Part shown: one piece after another, positions 7,706-15,873 of the stretch
Numbering within the stretch: the stretch's first letter is position 1
Layout: each line of letters opens with the position of its first letter
Made by a program: the position numbers and the translations under genes
Assembly (NCBI RefSeq): GCF_022699665.1
Contig: NZ_JALDNB010000015.1
Location: forward strand, 1-64,000
Length of the DNA stretch: 64,000 nt
Reading direction: 5' to 3'
From: Chryseobacterium aahli
Lineage (GTDB): Bacteria > Bacteroidota > Bacteroidia > Flavobacteriales > Weeksellaceae
The notes under the pieces: generated by a model
The model's database searches: none
Told to the model about the DNA's origin: nothing
What the model saw: the letters and a program-made list of their open reading frames with translations, nothing else

Positions 7706-8269
7706 GTAGGTAAAATATTTCATATTAAAACAACCTATTCGGAAGACGAACTTATAGCTTTGCTCAGAGAAAAGAGCGAATCTGGTTTCCACCACTTATA
7801 TGACCACTATTCTGGGGCATTATATGGTGTGATTCTCCGAATTGTGCAGTCTAAAGAATATACTGAAGAAATTATTCAGGATGTTTTTATGAAAATCTGG
7901 AATTCGATTCATCAATATGATGCTGCCAAAGGACGTTTCTATACCTGGATGATTAATATTGCAAGAAACACAGCAATCGATTATTTAAAATCTAAAAGCT
8001 TTCAGAACGAATTAAAAAACCAATCACTTCCTGATTTCGTATATAATAATGCGGAACTTTCAACCACCAATAATTCAGATTTTATTGGGTTTAGTAATGT
8101 GCTTGGAACTTTAGATTCTGATAAACAGGAGCTTATAGATTTAGCATACTATCAAGGTTACACGCAGAGTGAGATATCAGAAAAACTGAATATGCCTTTA
8201 GGTACTGTAAAAACGAAGATGCGTAATGCATTGATGAAATTAAAAGATTTATTAAAAGATTATCAATAA
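7703..8269 (+). CDS. ECF-type RNA polymerase sigma-70 factor
   Basis: A 188-aa alternative sigma factor. Region 2 lies at about 25-95 (FHHLYDHYSGALYGVILRI ... FMKIWNSIHQYDAAKGRFYTWMINIARN) and region 4 at about 130-185, with the helix-turn-helix GYTQSEISEKLNMPLGTVKTKM. No ATG occurs before the conserved region; the apparent start is TTG at 7703, which collides with a -7-like box. The next gene is its likely anti-sigma factor, starting 2 bp after the stop. This organisation matches the SigK/RskA-type pair, where the membrane anti-sigma releases the sigma factor on an envelope signal. Stimulus and regulon are unknown. Confidence 0.9.
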   Translation: MVGKIFHIKTTYSEDELIALLREKSESGFHHLYDHYSGALYGVILRIVQSKEYTEEIIQDVFMKIWNSIHQYDAAKGRFYTWMINIARNTAIDYLKSKSFQNELKNQSLPDFVYNNAELSTTNNSDFIGFSNVLGTLDSDKQELIDLAYYQGYTQSEISEKLNMPLGTVKTKMRNALMKLKDLLKDYQ

Positions 8270-8271
8270 CA

Positions 8272-9096
8272 TTGAATAGTAAAGAATACATATCATCCGG
8301 AATTCTAGAATCATACATTCTAGGTCATGCTTCTCCCGAGGAAGCAGGTATTTTGGAATGTGTAATGAAGAACAATAATGAAGTAAGAGAGGCTTTTGAA
8401 GAAGCACAAAAAACTTTTGAGATGCTTGCCACTGCGCAGGCAGTGACCCCACCAAGTGATTTGAAATCTAAAATTTGGGCTAAAATTCAACAAGAACAAA
8501 ACGTTGAATTAGAAAAACCTGTCATTCCTATCCAAAACAACGTTCAAAAAGTTGAGGAGGAAAAAGAAGTTCAGGAAATTAAAAATACAAAAAGCAGTAG
8601 TTGGAAAAATTTTGCAATTGCAGCAGCAGTTCTATTTTTAATCAGCACTGGTATTAATTTATACTGGATGAATAGTCAGTCGAAAATCAACGACCAACTT
8701 GTAAAAGTAGAAAGTGAACGCAAAACTAATCAATTGGCGATGCAGAATATGCAGCAAAAATTAGATGTTTTTGCAAATCCGAATATGAAAAAAGTAGTAT
8801 TGGCTGGTGTAGAAAAACACCCTGAGGCTAAAGCAACAGTACTATGGGATAGTAATTCCAAAGATATTTATCTATCTGCAAATTCTCTGCCAAAAGCTCC
8901 GGAAGGTATGCAGTATCAATTGTGGGCAATTGCAGACGGTAAGCCGGTAAATGCCGGAATGTATTCTGAAGATAAAGACAGCAGAATAGCAATTTCTAAT
9001 ATCACCAATGCGCAAGCCTTTGCAATCACTCTTGAGAAAAAAGGTGGAAGTGAAGTTCCTACCATGGAAAATATGTATGTGATGGGTGGAGTTTAA
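8272..9096 (+). CDS. Anti-sigma factor with RskA-type C-terminal domain
   Basis: A 274-aa single-pass membrane protein. The cytoplasmic N-terminal part (about 1-75, ESYILGHASPEEAGILECVMKN) resembles the sigma-binding segment of RskA-type anti-sigma factors. One membrane helix lies at about 108-126 (NFAIAAAVLFLISTGINLYW), a short coiled segment follows, and then an extracytoplasmic RskA domain at about 165-274 (AKATVLWDSNSKDIYLSANSLP ... YQLWAIADGKPVNAG), the region that usually senses the signal. It starts with TTG two bases after the sigma stop, so the two are translationally coupled. It shares a bidirectional terminator with uvrC. Confidence 0.88.
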   Translation: MNSKEYISSGILESYILGHASPEEAGILECVMKNNNEVREAFEEAQKTFEMLATAQAVTPPSDLKSKIWAKIQQEQNVELEKPVIPIQNNVQKVEEEKEVQEIKNTKSSSWKNFAIAAAVLFLISTGINLYWMNSQSKINDQLVKVESERKTNQLAMQNMQQKLDVFANPNMKKVVLAGVEKHPEAKATVLWDSNSKDIYLSANSLPKAPEGMQYQLWAIADGKPVNAGMYSEDKDSRIAISNITNAQAFAITLEKKGGSEVPTMENMYVMGGV

Positions 9097-9120
9097 GAAA
9101 AATTGATTAAAATATTATAA

Positions 9121-9150
9121 AAAATCAGCTCAAATTTTTGAGCTGATTTT
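9121..9150. terminator. Bidirectional terminator (anti-sigma / uvrC)
   Basis: AAAATCAGCTCAAA / TTTGAGCTGATTTT, a perfect 14-bp stem with a 2-nt spacer and T runs on both strands. Confidence 0.9.
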
Positions 9151-9155
9151 GTTTT

Positions 9156-10949
9156 TTATGGATTATTGAAAAAATCATGTACTATTTTCCCTTTACTTTT
9201 TCCTAAAATTTCCTCCAGAATCTCAAGATTTGCTTCTTTTATTCGTTTAACAGATTTCAATTTAGATAAAAGCATTTCAATAGTCTTCTCGCCAACACCT
9301 GGAATTTCTTCCAATTCCGATTTTATGGTTGAATTGGTTCTTCTTGTTCTATGGTGTTTTACTCCGAAACGGTGGGCTTCATCACGTACTCTTTGTAAAA
9401 CTTTCAACGTTTCAGATTTCTTATCGAGATACAAAGGAATAGGATCTTCGGGGAAGAAAATTTCTTCTAATCTTTTTGCAATGCCGACTATGGTTATTTT
9501 TCCGTAGAGTCCAAGTAATTTTAAACTTTTTATGGCAGAAGAAAGCTGTCCTTTTCCACCATCGATCAAAATCAATTGTGGTAAAGATTCACCTTCGTCA
9601 AGCATTCTTTTGTAACGACGGAAAATCACTTCTTCCATGGTTTTAAAATCATCTGGGCCCGTAACGGTTTTAGGATGAAAGATTCTGTAATCTGCTTTGC
9701 TAGGTTTTCCGTCTTTAAATACTACACATGCCGAAACCGGGTTGGTTCCTTGGATATTTGAGTTATCAAAACCTTCAATATGGCGTGGCTCTACGGGCAT
9801 TCTCAAGAGTTTCTGCATTTCTGCCATGATTCTATTTGAATGTCTTTCGGGATCTACAATTTGTACCTGTTTTAGCTTTTCGATTCTGTATTCCTTTGCA
9901 TTTTTTTCCGAAAGTTCCACGATACGTTTTTTATCGCCCATTTTAGGGACAATTAGTTTCACGTTAGGAATTTCCACCGTCAAATGAAATGGTATAAGTA
10001 CTTCTTTTGAATCAGATTCAAATTTTTGACGAATCTCAATCAAAGCTTCTTCTAAAATGTCTTCGTCACTTTCTTCAATAATTTTTTTGATTTCTGTGGT
10101 GAAACTCTGAATAATATTTCCGTTTCTGATTTTAAAATAGTTCACATAAGCCGCAGTCTCATCACTCGTCATTCCAAAGACATCCACATCATCGATGTTT
10201 GGATTCACCACGGTGTGTTTCACCTGATAATCTTCCAGCATATCTATGCGTTCTTTGATGGTTTGCGCGTTTTCAAACTGAAGATTCTCAGCATATTTCA
10301 TCATTTGATTGATCAAATATTTTTTTGCAGTCTGGAAATCTCCTTTAATAATACCTCGTATCGCATCGATTTTTTCATCATAATCTTCTTTGCTTTCCAA
10401 ACCTTCACATGGTCCTTCACAGTTTTTAATATGAAATTCAAGACAGACTTTATATTTACCGTCATCGATTTTGGTTGGAGCTAAATTGAGATTACAGGTT
10501 CTAAGCTTATAAATATGTTTAATTGTATCTAAAAGAATCTTCGCCGGGCGCACTTTTGCATAAGGTCCATAGTATTCTGAACCGTCTTTAATCTTCGTTC
10601 TCGTAAGAAAAATTCGTGGGAAATCTTCATTTTTAATGCAAATCCAGGGGTAAGTTTTATCATCTTTCAACATCACATTGTAAAAAGGCTGATGCTCTTT
10701 TATTAGATTATTTTCCAATAAAAGTGCATCATACTCACTGTTTACGATAGTAGTTTCAAGCCGGTGGATTTTACCAACCATGATTTTTATTCTGGAACCT
10801 AAAAGATTTTTATTAAAATAGGATAGAACTCTTTTCTTCAAATGTTTAGCCTTTCCTACGTACAGTAAATTTTCGTTCTTATCGTAATAACGATAAACGC
10901 CGGGTTCTGATGGTAAAGTTTTAAGCTGTAATTCTAAAGAAGGATTCAT
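9156..10949 (-). CDS. uvrC: Excinuclease ABC subunit C
   Basis: A 597-aa UvrC, the dual-incision nuclease of nucleotide excision repair. In order: GIY-YIG nuclease domain (about 14-95, GVYRYYDKNENLLYVGKAKHLKKR), cysteine-containing linker (CNLNLAPTK...CLEFHIKNCEGPCEG), UVR motif that contacts UvrB (about 205-240), RNase H-like nuclease domain (about 380-530, IEGFDNSNIQGTNPVSACVVF ... LILIDGGKGQL), and a C-terminal helix-hairpin-helix pair (SELEEIPGVGEKTIEMLLSKL). Full length. A TAATTTTG box sits only four bases before the ATG, so the mRNA may be leaderless. It stands alone, convergent with the sigma/anti-sigma operon. Confidence 0.97.
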   Translation of the reverse strand: MNPSLELQLKTLPSEPGVYRYYDKNENLLYVGKAKHLKKRVLSYFNKNLLGSRIKIMVGKIHRLETTIVNSEYDALLLENNLIKEHQPFYNVMLKDDKTYPWICIKNEDFPRIFLTRTKIKDGSEYYGPYAKVRPAKILLDTIKHIYKLRTCNLNLAPTKIDDGKYKVCLEFHIKNCEGPCEGLESKEDYDEKIDAIRGIIKGDFQTAKKYLINQMMKYAENLQFENAQTIKERIDMLEDYQVKHTVVNPNIDDVDVFGMTSDETAAYVNYFKIRNGNIIQSFTTEIKKIIEESDEDILEEALIEIRQKFESDSKEVLIPFHLTVEIPNVKLIVPKMGDKKRIVELSEKNAKEYRIEKLKQVQIVDPERHSNRIMAEMQKLLRMPVEPRHIEGFDNSNIQGTNPVSACVVFKDGKPSKADYRIFHPKTVTGPDDFKTMEEVIFRRYKRMLDEGESLPQLILIDGGKGQLSSAIKSLKLLGLYGKITIVGIAKRLEEIFFPEDPIPLYLDKKSETLKVLQRVRDEAHRFGVKHHRTRRTNSTIKSELEEIPGVGEKTIEMLLSKLKSVKRIKEANLEILEEILGKSKGKIVHDFFNNP

Positions 10950-10953
10950 AAAG

Positions 10954-10961
10954 CAAAATTA
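10954..10961 (-). promoter_or_regulatory. -7 box TAATTTTG of uvrC
   Basis: On the minus strand a perfect TAnnTTTG ends four bases before the uvrC ATG (10949). It lies just after the terminator of the upstream minus-strand gene. Confidence 0.55.
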
Positions 10962-10989
10962 CGGAATCCTTATGTTATTTAAAAGCATA

Positions 10990-11017
10990 AAAAAAGCTGC
11001 AGAAAATTCTACAGCTT
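10990..11017 (-). terminator. Terminator of the 11038-11802 gene
   Basis: On the minus strand AAGCTG-t-AGA ... TCT-g-CAGCTT forms a stem with one mismatch, followed by a run of seven T. Confidence 0.8.
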
Positions 11018-11037
11018 CAGATTTATATTAAATAATT

Positions 11038-11802
11038 TTATCCGTTTGTCATCTCTGTGTATTCATTTACCAGAAAGCTGAAAAATCCCCATTCTACAGA
11101 TTTTTTAGGATATTTTTTCATGAATTCTGCATTGTCACCAAATAAGAAATCATAGTTGTCTTCAAAATCATCTTTATGAAGCCAAAGAACTTTCTCGCCT
11201 TTTTTTACATAAAACGATTTTGCAAGTCCGCCACCTAATTGCATCCCAAATCCTACAGTCATGCCCGAAGTTTCCTTTGCTCTCGGATCGTGGTAAACGG
11301 CAATAATTTCGCTGAATTCAGGATTTATCAGTTGCATTAAAAACTCTTTATCGTCTTTTTTGTTTTTTAAAGAAACGGTTTGATTAGCGAATTGAATTTG
11401 TCCGTCCGCCGTATTTTTACTCAGTTTTTTAGTGTTTAAGCTTCTTACATTAGTCATGTGTTTTCCAACTTTTAAGATTTTCGCCAATTTTGTTGGGTAA
11501 ATGTACATTTCACTCACATTTTCTGCATTGAAAACCATCTGTTTTTTCGTAGCGCTGTCTTTTATAGAGATTTCATAAATCTGCCCTTTTTTGGTTTCAA
11601 TATTGTCGCAATAACCTTTATTGACAGTTCCATCTTTTGAAATAATGGTTGAGATTTTCTTTGTTGATGGGCCGGGAAACCCTTCGTTAAAAAGATATTG
11701 TTCCATCTTTTTAATTTGATCTTTCGTGTATTTTACTTTTTCCTGCGCAAATGAGAATGCACTCGTCAATGAAAGCATCAATAATAAAGCTTTAATTTTC
11801 AT
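11038..11802 (-). CDS. Secreted protein of unknown function
   Basis: Not recognised. The 254-aa product has a signal peptide (MKIKALLLMLSLTSAFSFAQ). The start at 11802 was chosen over an ATG 19 codons upstream because it opens directly with the signal peptide. After it come a lysine-rich beta-type region with SKDGTVNKGYCDNIETKKGQ and VSEMYIYPTKLAKILKVG, and a C-terminal part with the hydrophobic glycine-rich stretch GMTVGFGMQLGGGLAKSFYVKKG and a tail rich in aromatic and acidic residues. It has a single cysteine and no lipobox. It is divergent from hutH and has its own terminator. Confidence 0.65.
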   Translation of the reverse strand: MKIKALLLMLSLTSAFSFAQEKVKYTKDQIKKMEQYLFNEGFPGPSTKKISTIISKDGTVNKGYCDNIETKKGQIYEISIKDSATKKQMVFNAENVSEMYIYPTKLAKILKVGKHMTNVRSLNTKKLSKNTADGQIQFANQTVSLKNKKDDKEFLMQLINPEFSEIIAVYHDPRAKETSGMTVGFGMQLGGGLAKSFYVKKGEKVLWLHKDDFEDNYDFLFGDNAEFMKKYPKKSVEWGFFSFLVNEYTEMTNG

Positions 11803-11929
11803 ACATTTAGTTTTAATGTTAGGGCGTAAAAGTAGTGAAATAAATGACTTCTTTATCATGTATTTTTAACTTGAAATATCCCTTTTTCAGTTCTCTTCAA
11901 AATGTGTATTTTTAAGCAAATTTTTTGAA

Positions 11930-13420
11930 ATGATATACGGAGTAGATGTTTTGAGTTTCCATGATGTTTTGGAAATCTGTAAAACCCCAAATAAAGCTAA
12001 ATTAAATAAAACTGCGAAAGAGCAGATCCTAAAATCTCAGGATAATGTAAAGAAAATTGTAGAGTCAGATCGTTGTGTTTATGGTATTAATACAGGGTTT
12101 GGACCGCTTTGTGATGTTAAAATTTCTGCTGACGAAACGGCGCAGCTGCAATATAATTTAATTATTTCTCATGCTGTTGGCGTAGGGAAACCCATTGATA
12201 AAGAATTTTCGAAAATCATGATGATTGCAAAAATTCATGCATTGTCAAAAGGTTTTTCGGGAGTTTCTTTAGAAGTGATTGAGAGATTTATTCTGATGCT
12301 TGAAAAAGACATCATTCCAGTGGTGCCGGAACAGGGATCTGTAGGCGCTTCAGGAGATTTAGCACCTTTATCACACTTGGTTTTACCGCTTTTAGGTTTG
12401 GGTCAGGTTTGGGTAGGAAATGAAATTTTTGAAACTGCGGAAATTCTTGAAAAAAATGGTCTTGAGCCTTTAGTTTTAGGTCCAAAAGAAGGTTTAGGAT
12501 TGATTAATGGAACTCAGTTTATCCTGGCTCATGCTATCAAAGGTTTAGAAAAATTCGAATATCTTTTAGACTTGGCAGATATGACCGCAGCAATGAGTCT
12601 TGAAGCATATAGAGGTTCGGCAAGTCCTTTCAAAAAAGAACTTCACGACATCAGACCTTTTGAAGGAAGCAAGAAAGTGGCTGCGAGAATGCTTAAATTT
12701 TTAAAGAATTCTGACAACTTAAAAGCTCATGAATATTGCGACAGAGTACAAGATCCTTACTCAATGAGATGTGTTCCACAGGTTCATGGTGCCAGCAGAA
12801 ATGCTTTTGAACATCTTAAAATGTTGTCGGAAATAGAATTAAATTCTGTAACCGATAATCCAATCGTTTTAAGTGCAGAAGAATCAATCTCAGGTGGCAA
12901 TTTCCACGGACAATTGTTGGCGATGCCTTTAGATTATGCAACTTTGGCTGCTGCTGAATTAGGAAATATTTCAGACAGAAGAAGTTATTTGTTATTAGAA
13001 GGGAAATATGGTCTACCAAGATTATTAACGGAAAGTTCAGGTTTAAATTCAGGATTTATGATTCCGCAATATACTTCTGCGGCATTAGTAACGGAGAATA
13101 AAACACTTTGTTTCCCAGCTTCTGCAGATTCAATCCCTACAAGTTTGGGTCAGGAAGATCATGTTTCTATGGGAAGTATTTCGGGAAGAAAATTCAATCA
13201 GGTTTTAGGAAATTTAGTAAACATTTTAGCGGTTGAATTGATGTTTGCAGCGCAAGGTTTAGAATTCAGAAGACCTGCGAAATGTTCAAAAATCATTGAA
13301 GAAAACTTCGCAATTCTTCGTACGAAAGTTGACAAACTGGAAGAAGATAGATTGATTGGAAAAGATATGTTGGCTATTGCCGAATTGATTAATGAGAGAA
13401 AATTTGTAGTGAATTTTTAA
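11930..13420 (+). CDS. hutH: Histidine ammonia-lyase (aromatic amino acid lyase family)
   Basis: A 496-aa aromatic amino acid lyase. The autocatalytic MIO cofactor triad Ala140-Ser141-Gly142 sits in GSVGASGDLAPLSH, and the active-site segments YGINTGFGPL, GLINGTQF, SVTDNP and QEDHVSMG are all present. The substrate-selectivity pair is Ser80-His81 (LIISHAVGVG), the pattern of histidine rather than tyrosine or phenylalanine lyases. It deaminates L-histidine to urocanate. No hutU, hutI or hutG follows, so the rest of the pathway, if present, is elsewhere. Monocistronic with a strong terminator. Confidence 0.93.
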   Translation: MIYGVDVLSFHDVLEICKTPNKAKLNKTAKEQILKSQDNVKKIVESDRCVYGINTGFGPLCDVKISADETAQLQYNLIISHAVGVGKPIDKEFSKIMMIAKIHALSKGFSGVSLEVIERFILMLEKDIIPVVPEQGSVGASGDLAPLSHLVLPLLGLGQVWVGNEIFETAEILEKNGLEPLVLGPKEGLGLINGTQFILAHAIKGLEKFEYLLDLADMTAAMSLEAYRGSASPFKKELHDIRPFEGSKKVAARMLKFLKNSDNLKAHEYCDRVQDPYSMRCVPQVHGASRNAFEHLKMLSEIELNSVTDNPIVLSAEESISGGNFHGQLLAMPLDYATLAAAELGNISDRRSYLLLEGKYGLPRLLTESSGLNSGFMIPQYTSAALVTENKTLCFPASADSIPTSLGQEDHVSMGSISGRKFNQVLGNLVNILAVELMFAAQGLEFRRPAKCSKIIEENFAILRTKVDKLEEDRLIGKDMLAIAELINERKFVVNF

Positions 13421-13443
13421 TTCTTTAATTATTATAATAAATC

Positions 13444-13470
13444 AAAAGCTTCCACATTGGAAGCTTTTTT
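13444..13470 (+). terminator. Terminator of hutH
   Basis: AAAAGCTTCC / GGAAGCTTTT, a perfect 10-bp stem with a 5-nt loop and T run, 23 bp after the stop. Confidence 0.9.
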
Positions 13471-13680
13471 GTTTTGAAGTAATGAGTAAACCTTGTTTTT
13501 CAAAAATAAGTGATACGCCTTAGTTTACCTTTAAAGAATTAATATTTAAAATAATCTTAGTTTGCCTTTGCGTTAATGTTAAGTTTGAAAATTCTATGCG
13601 CTCAATATTAAATTTCAGCCATCAAGTATCTGTAATTCAATAGAAAATACTAATTTGGTAAAACCAAAAAAAAAATTACT

Positions 13681-15183
13681 ATGAAAAAATGTGTATTCTT
13701 CTTACTCACTGCATTCGCTTTGAGTTCATGCAGCAATGACGATCTTCAGACATCGGCTGTTGAAAGCGAAATCATCCAAACCGATCCGCTCACTGCAAGG
13801 CAAATCAATGATAAAATCAACGAAACGACCAAAACCAAAGGCAGATTTTCCTGGAACGAATCTTCATCGCATTTTCTATGGAGCGGAATTGTTCAGGGAA
13901 ATAAAATTGCATCCATCGGTTTTGGAGATTCTAAAGATGATTTTGACCGAAGTAAATCTTCCAATTCTGAAGCTTTACAGAACGAAATTCTTGAGATAAT
14001 TTCACAGTACGAAGGCAAAAAAGACCGAGTTCTAATGGCTTCCGATGAATATTTGAATCAAATTGATGTTTACATCGAGAAGCAGGAAACAGTGATTGCG
14101 CTGCGTAAATTAAAATCAATCCGTTATTTTGAACCTGCAGATTACCGATATTTTGAAAATGAAAACAAAGTAAGCGGTGTTGCCAAATCAAGTGGAAGCT
14201 CATCTGGTTGCGGATTAGAATCAACAGCTTTAAGTTCTGCAGACTATACTACGGTTACACCCAATGCAAAAGCGCCATGGTCATTCGCAAAACACAATAT
14301 TACCAGCGCGTGGAATTACAGCACAGGAGCAGGAATTACGATTGGATTAATCGATTCAGGAGTTTCTTTTAACCAAGGTTTGCTGAGTGGCAGTTTTAAT
14401 AACGGTTCATCTTCCGGGCGAACCATCAGTAAAAACGGAGTCTATGTAGATTCTGTCTGGCCTTGGAGTTCTGGCTATGACGGAGCAGATGACAAATGTG
14501 GTCACGGAACAAGCATGGCTTCTGCGATGGCAGCTCCAAGAAATAATCTCGGACAGCCGGTTGGTGTGGCGTACAATGCGAATTTGATTTCATACCGTGC
14601 CGCTTCCAATGTCGTTTTGGATGGCTATCACGAACAAGAAGGTGTGAAAACGGCTTTTACCGCTTTAGGAAATAATACTTCTGTGAAAATCATTTCTATG
14701 TCAATGGGACATGTTTTTTCTGTCGGAAAGATCGAAGACGGTGTGAAATATGCTTACTCAAAAGGAAAATTGATCTTTTGCGCAGGCGGAACATCTACAA
14801 GTTTTACGACTTTCGTTGGTGTTATTTTTCCTGCATGGATGCCGGAAACACAGGCAATAACGGGTGTGAAAGAAAATACATCTAACCAAAAATGTGACGT
14901 TTGCCACTCAGGAAGTGAAATTGATTTTACTTACCAAATGGAAAGAGCTTCAGGAAATAATATTCCGGTGTTGAGTTATTACAATGCTCAAACCGATTAT
15001 GTGGGAGGTTCTTCGGTTGCCACAGCTTCCACAGCAGGAATAGCGGCTTTGGTCTGGTCAAAAAATCCTTCGTGGACTAGAGATCAGGTTTTAAATAAAA
15101 TGAGACAGTCTTCCACCTATTATCCTACCAAAAATGCAGATTTTGGCTATGGAAATATCAATGTGTTACAAGCTGTACAGTAA
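13681..15183 (+). CDS. S8 (subtilisin-like) serine peptidase lipoprotein
   Basis: A 500-aa lipoprotein peptidase. The signal peptide ends in the lipobox LSSC (Cys17), followed by SNDD, an acidic +2 to +5 stretch like the surface-export signal of Bacteroidota lipoproteins, so it may face outward. An N-terminal inhibitor-like propeptide region (about 35-160) precedes the catalytic domain. The triad is Asp225 (GLIDSG), His275 (GHGTSMASAMA) and Ser445 (GGSSVATAST; the usual Thr before the serine is Ser). A CDVCH motif at 405-409 is unusual. There is no T9SS sorting domain at the C-terminus, consistent with lipid anchoring. The gene stands alone. Confidence 0.92.
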   Translation: MKKCVFFLLTAFALSSCSNDDLQTSAVESEIIQTDPLTARQINDKINETTKTKGRFSWNESSSHFLWSGIVQGNKIASIGFGDSKDDFDRSKSSNSEALQNEILEIISQYEGKKDRVLMASDEYLNQIDVYIEKQETVIALRKLKSIRYFEPADYRYFENENKVSGVAKSSGSSSGCGLESTALSSADYTTVTPNAKAPWSFAKHNITSAWNYSTGAGITIGLIDSGVSFNQGLLSGSFNNGSSSGRTISKNGVYVDSVWPWSSGYDGADDKCGHGTSMASAMAAPRNNLGQPVGVAYNANLISYRAASNVVLDGYHEQEGVKTAFTALGNNTSVKIISMSMGHVFSVGKIEDGVKYAYSKGKLIFCAGGTSTSFTTFVGVIFPAWMPETQAITGVKENTSNQKCDVCHSGSEIDFTYQMERASGNNIPVLSYYNAQTDYVGGSSVATASTAGIAALVWSKNPSWTRDQVLNKMRQSSTYYPTKNADFGYGNINVLQAVQ

Positions 15184-15423
15184 ATAATTACATTAAATTT
15201 TGATGCTTCCGTGAGACAATTAAAATGATACTTAACTGTTTTTCGGAAGTATTTTGGTTTTTAGTAAATTATTTAATGTCCTAAATTTTATAATTTTTAA
15301 TACTTCATAAATTAAAAAATGCTTTGTATTCTTTGCTGAGTGAAACGCCTTTGCGTTTAAAATTAGGCATTATAGTAAACTACGGGTAATCAAAAATTTC
15401 TTAATTTGCTTCAAAAATAAAAA

Positions 15424-15873
15424 ATGACATTCAAGAGAGTTGATTCTACAGATAAAGATTTTCAAAATCTGGTACAGTTTTTAGATGCAGATTTGGCAGT
15501 ACGTGATGGTGACGAACATGCCTTTTACCATCAGTTCAATAAAATTGATATGCTGAAACATTGTATCGTTGCTTATTTGGAAGATGGAGCTGTCGCTTGT
15601 GGAGCCATTAAACCTTTTAATGAAGAAAGTGTGGAAGTGAAAAGAATGTACACCAATCCTCAAAAGAGAAAAATGGGTTTGGCGTCTGAAACTTTACATC
15701 AACTGGAGATTTGGGCAAAAGAACTTGGGTACAAAAAATGTGTTTTAGAAACGGGAATCAAACAACCAGAAGCAATTTCCTTGTATGAAAAATGCGGATA
15801 TCATAGAATTCCAAATTACGGACAGTATATTGGCGTAGAAAACAGTGTTTGTTTTGAGAAAGAATTAAATTAA
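15424..15873 (+). CDS. GNAT family N-acetyltransferase
   Basis: A 149-aa single GNAT domain. The acetyl-CoA-binding motif A is visible around residues 73-95 (EVKRMYTNPQKRKMGLASETL), with a VLETG strand and the SLYEKCGYHRI motif B near 115-130. The substrate is not predictable. The N-terminal HAFYHQFN and KRMYTNPQ pattern is typical of small-molecule or peptide acetyltransferases in flavobacteria. Its 3' end overlaps the convergent 15870-17039 gene by four bases. No strong terminator lies between the two, so antisense read-through at the 3' ends is likely. Confidence 0.9.
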   Translation: MTFKRVDSTDKDFQNLVQFLDADLAVRDGDEHAFYHQFNKIDMLKHCIVAYLEDGAVACGAIKPFNEESVEVKRMYTNPQKRKMGLASETLHQLEIWAKELGYKKCVLETGIKQPEAISLYEKCGYHRIPNYGQYIGVENSVCFEKELN

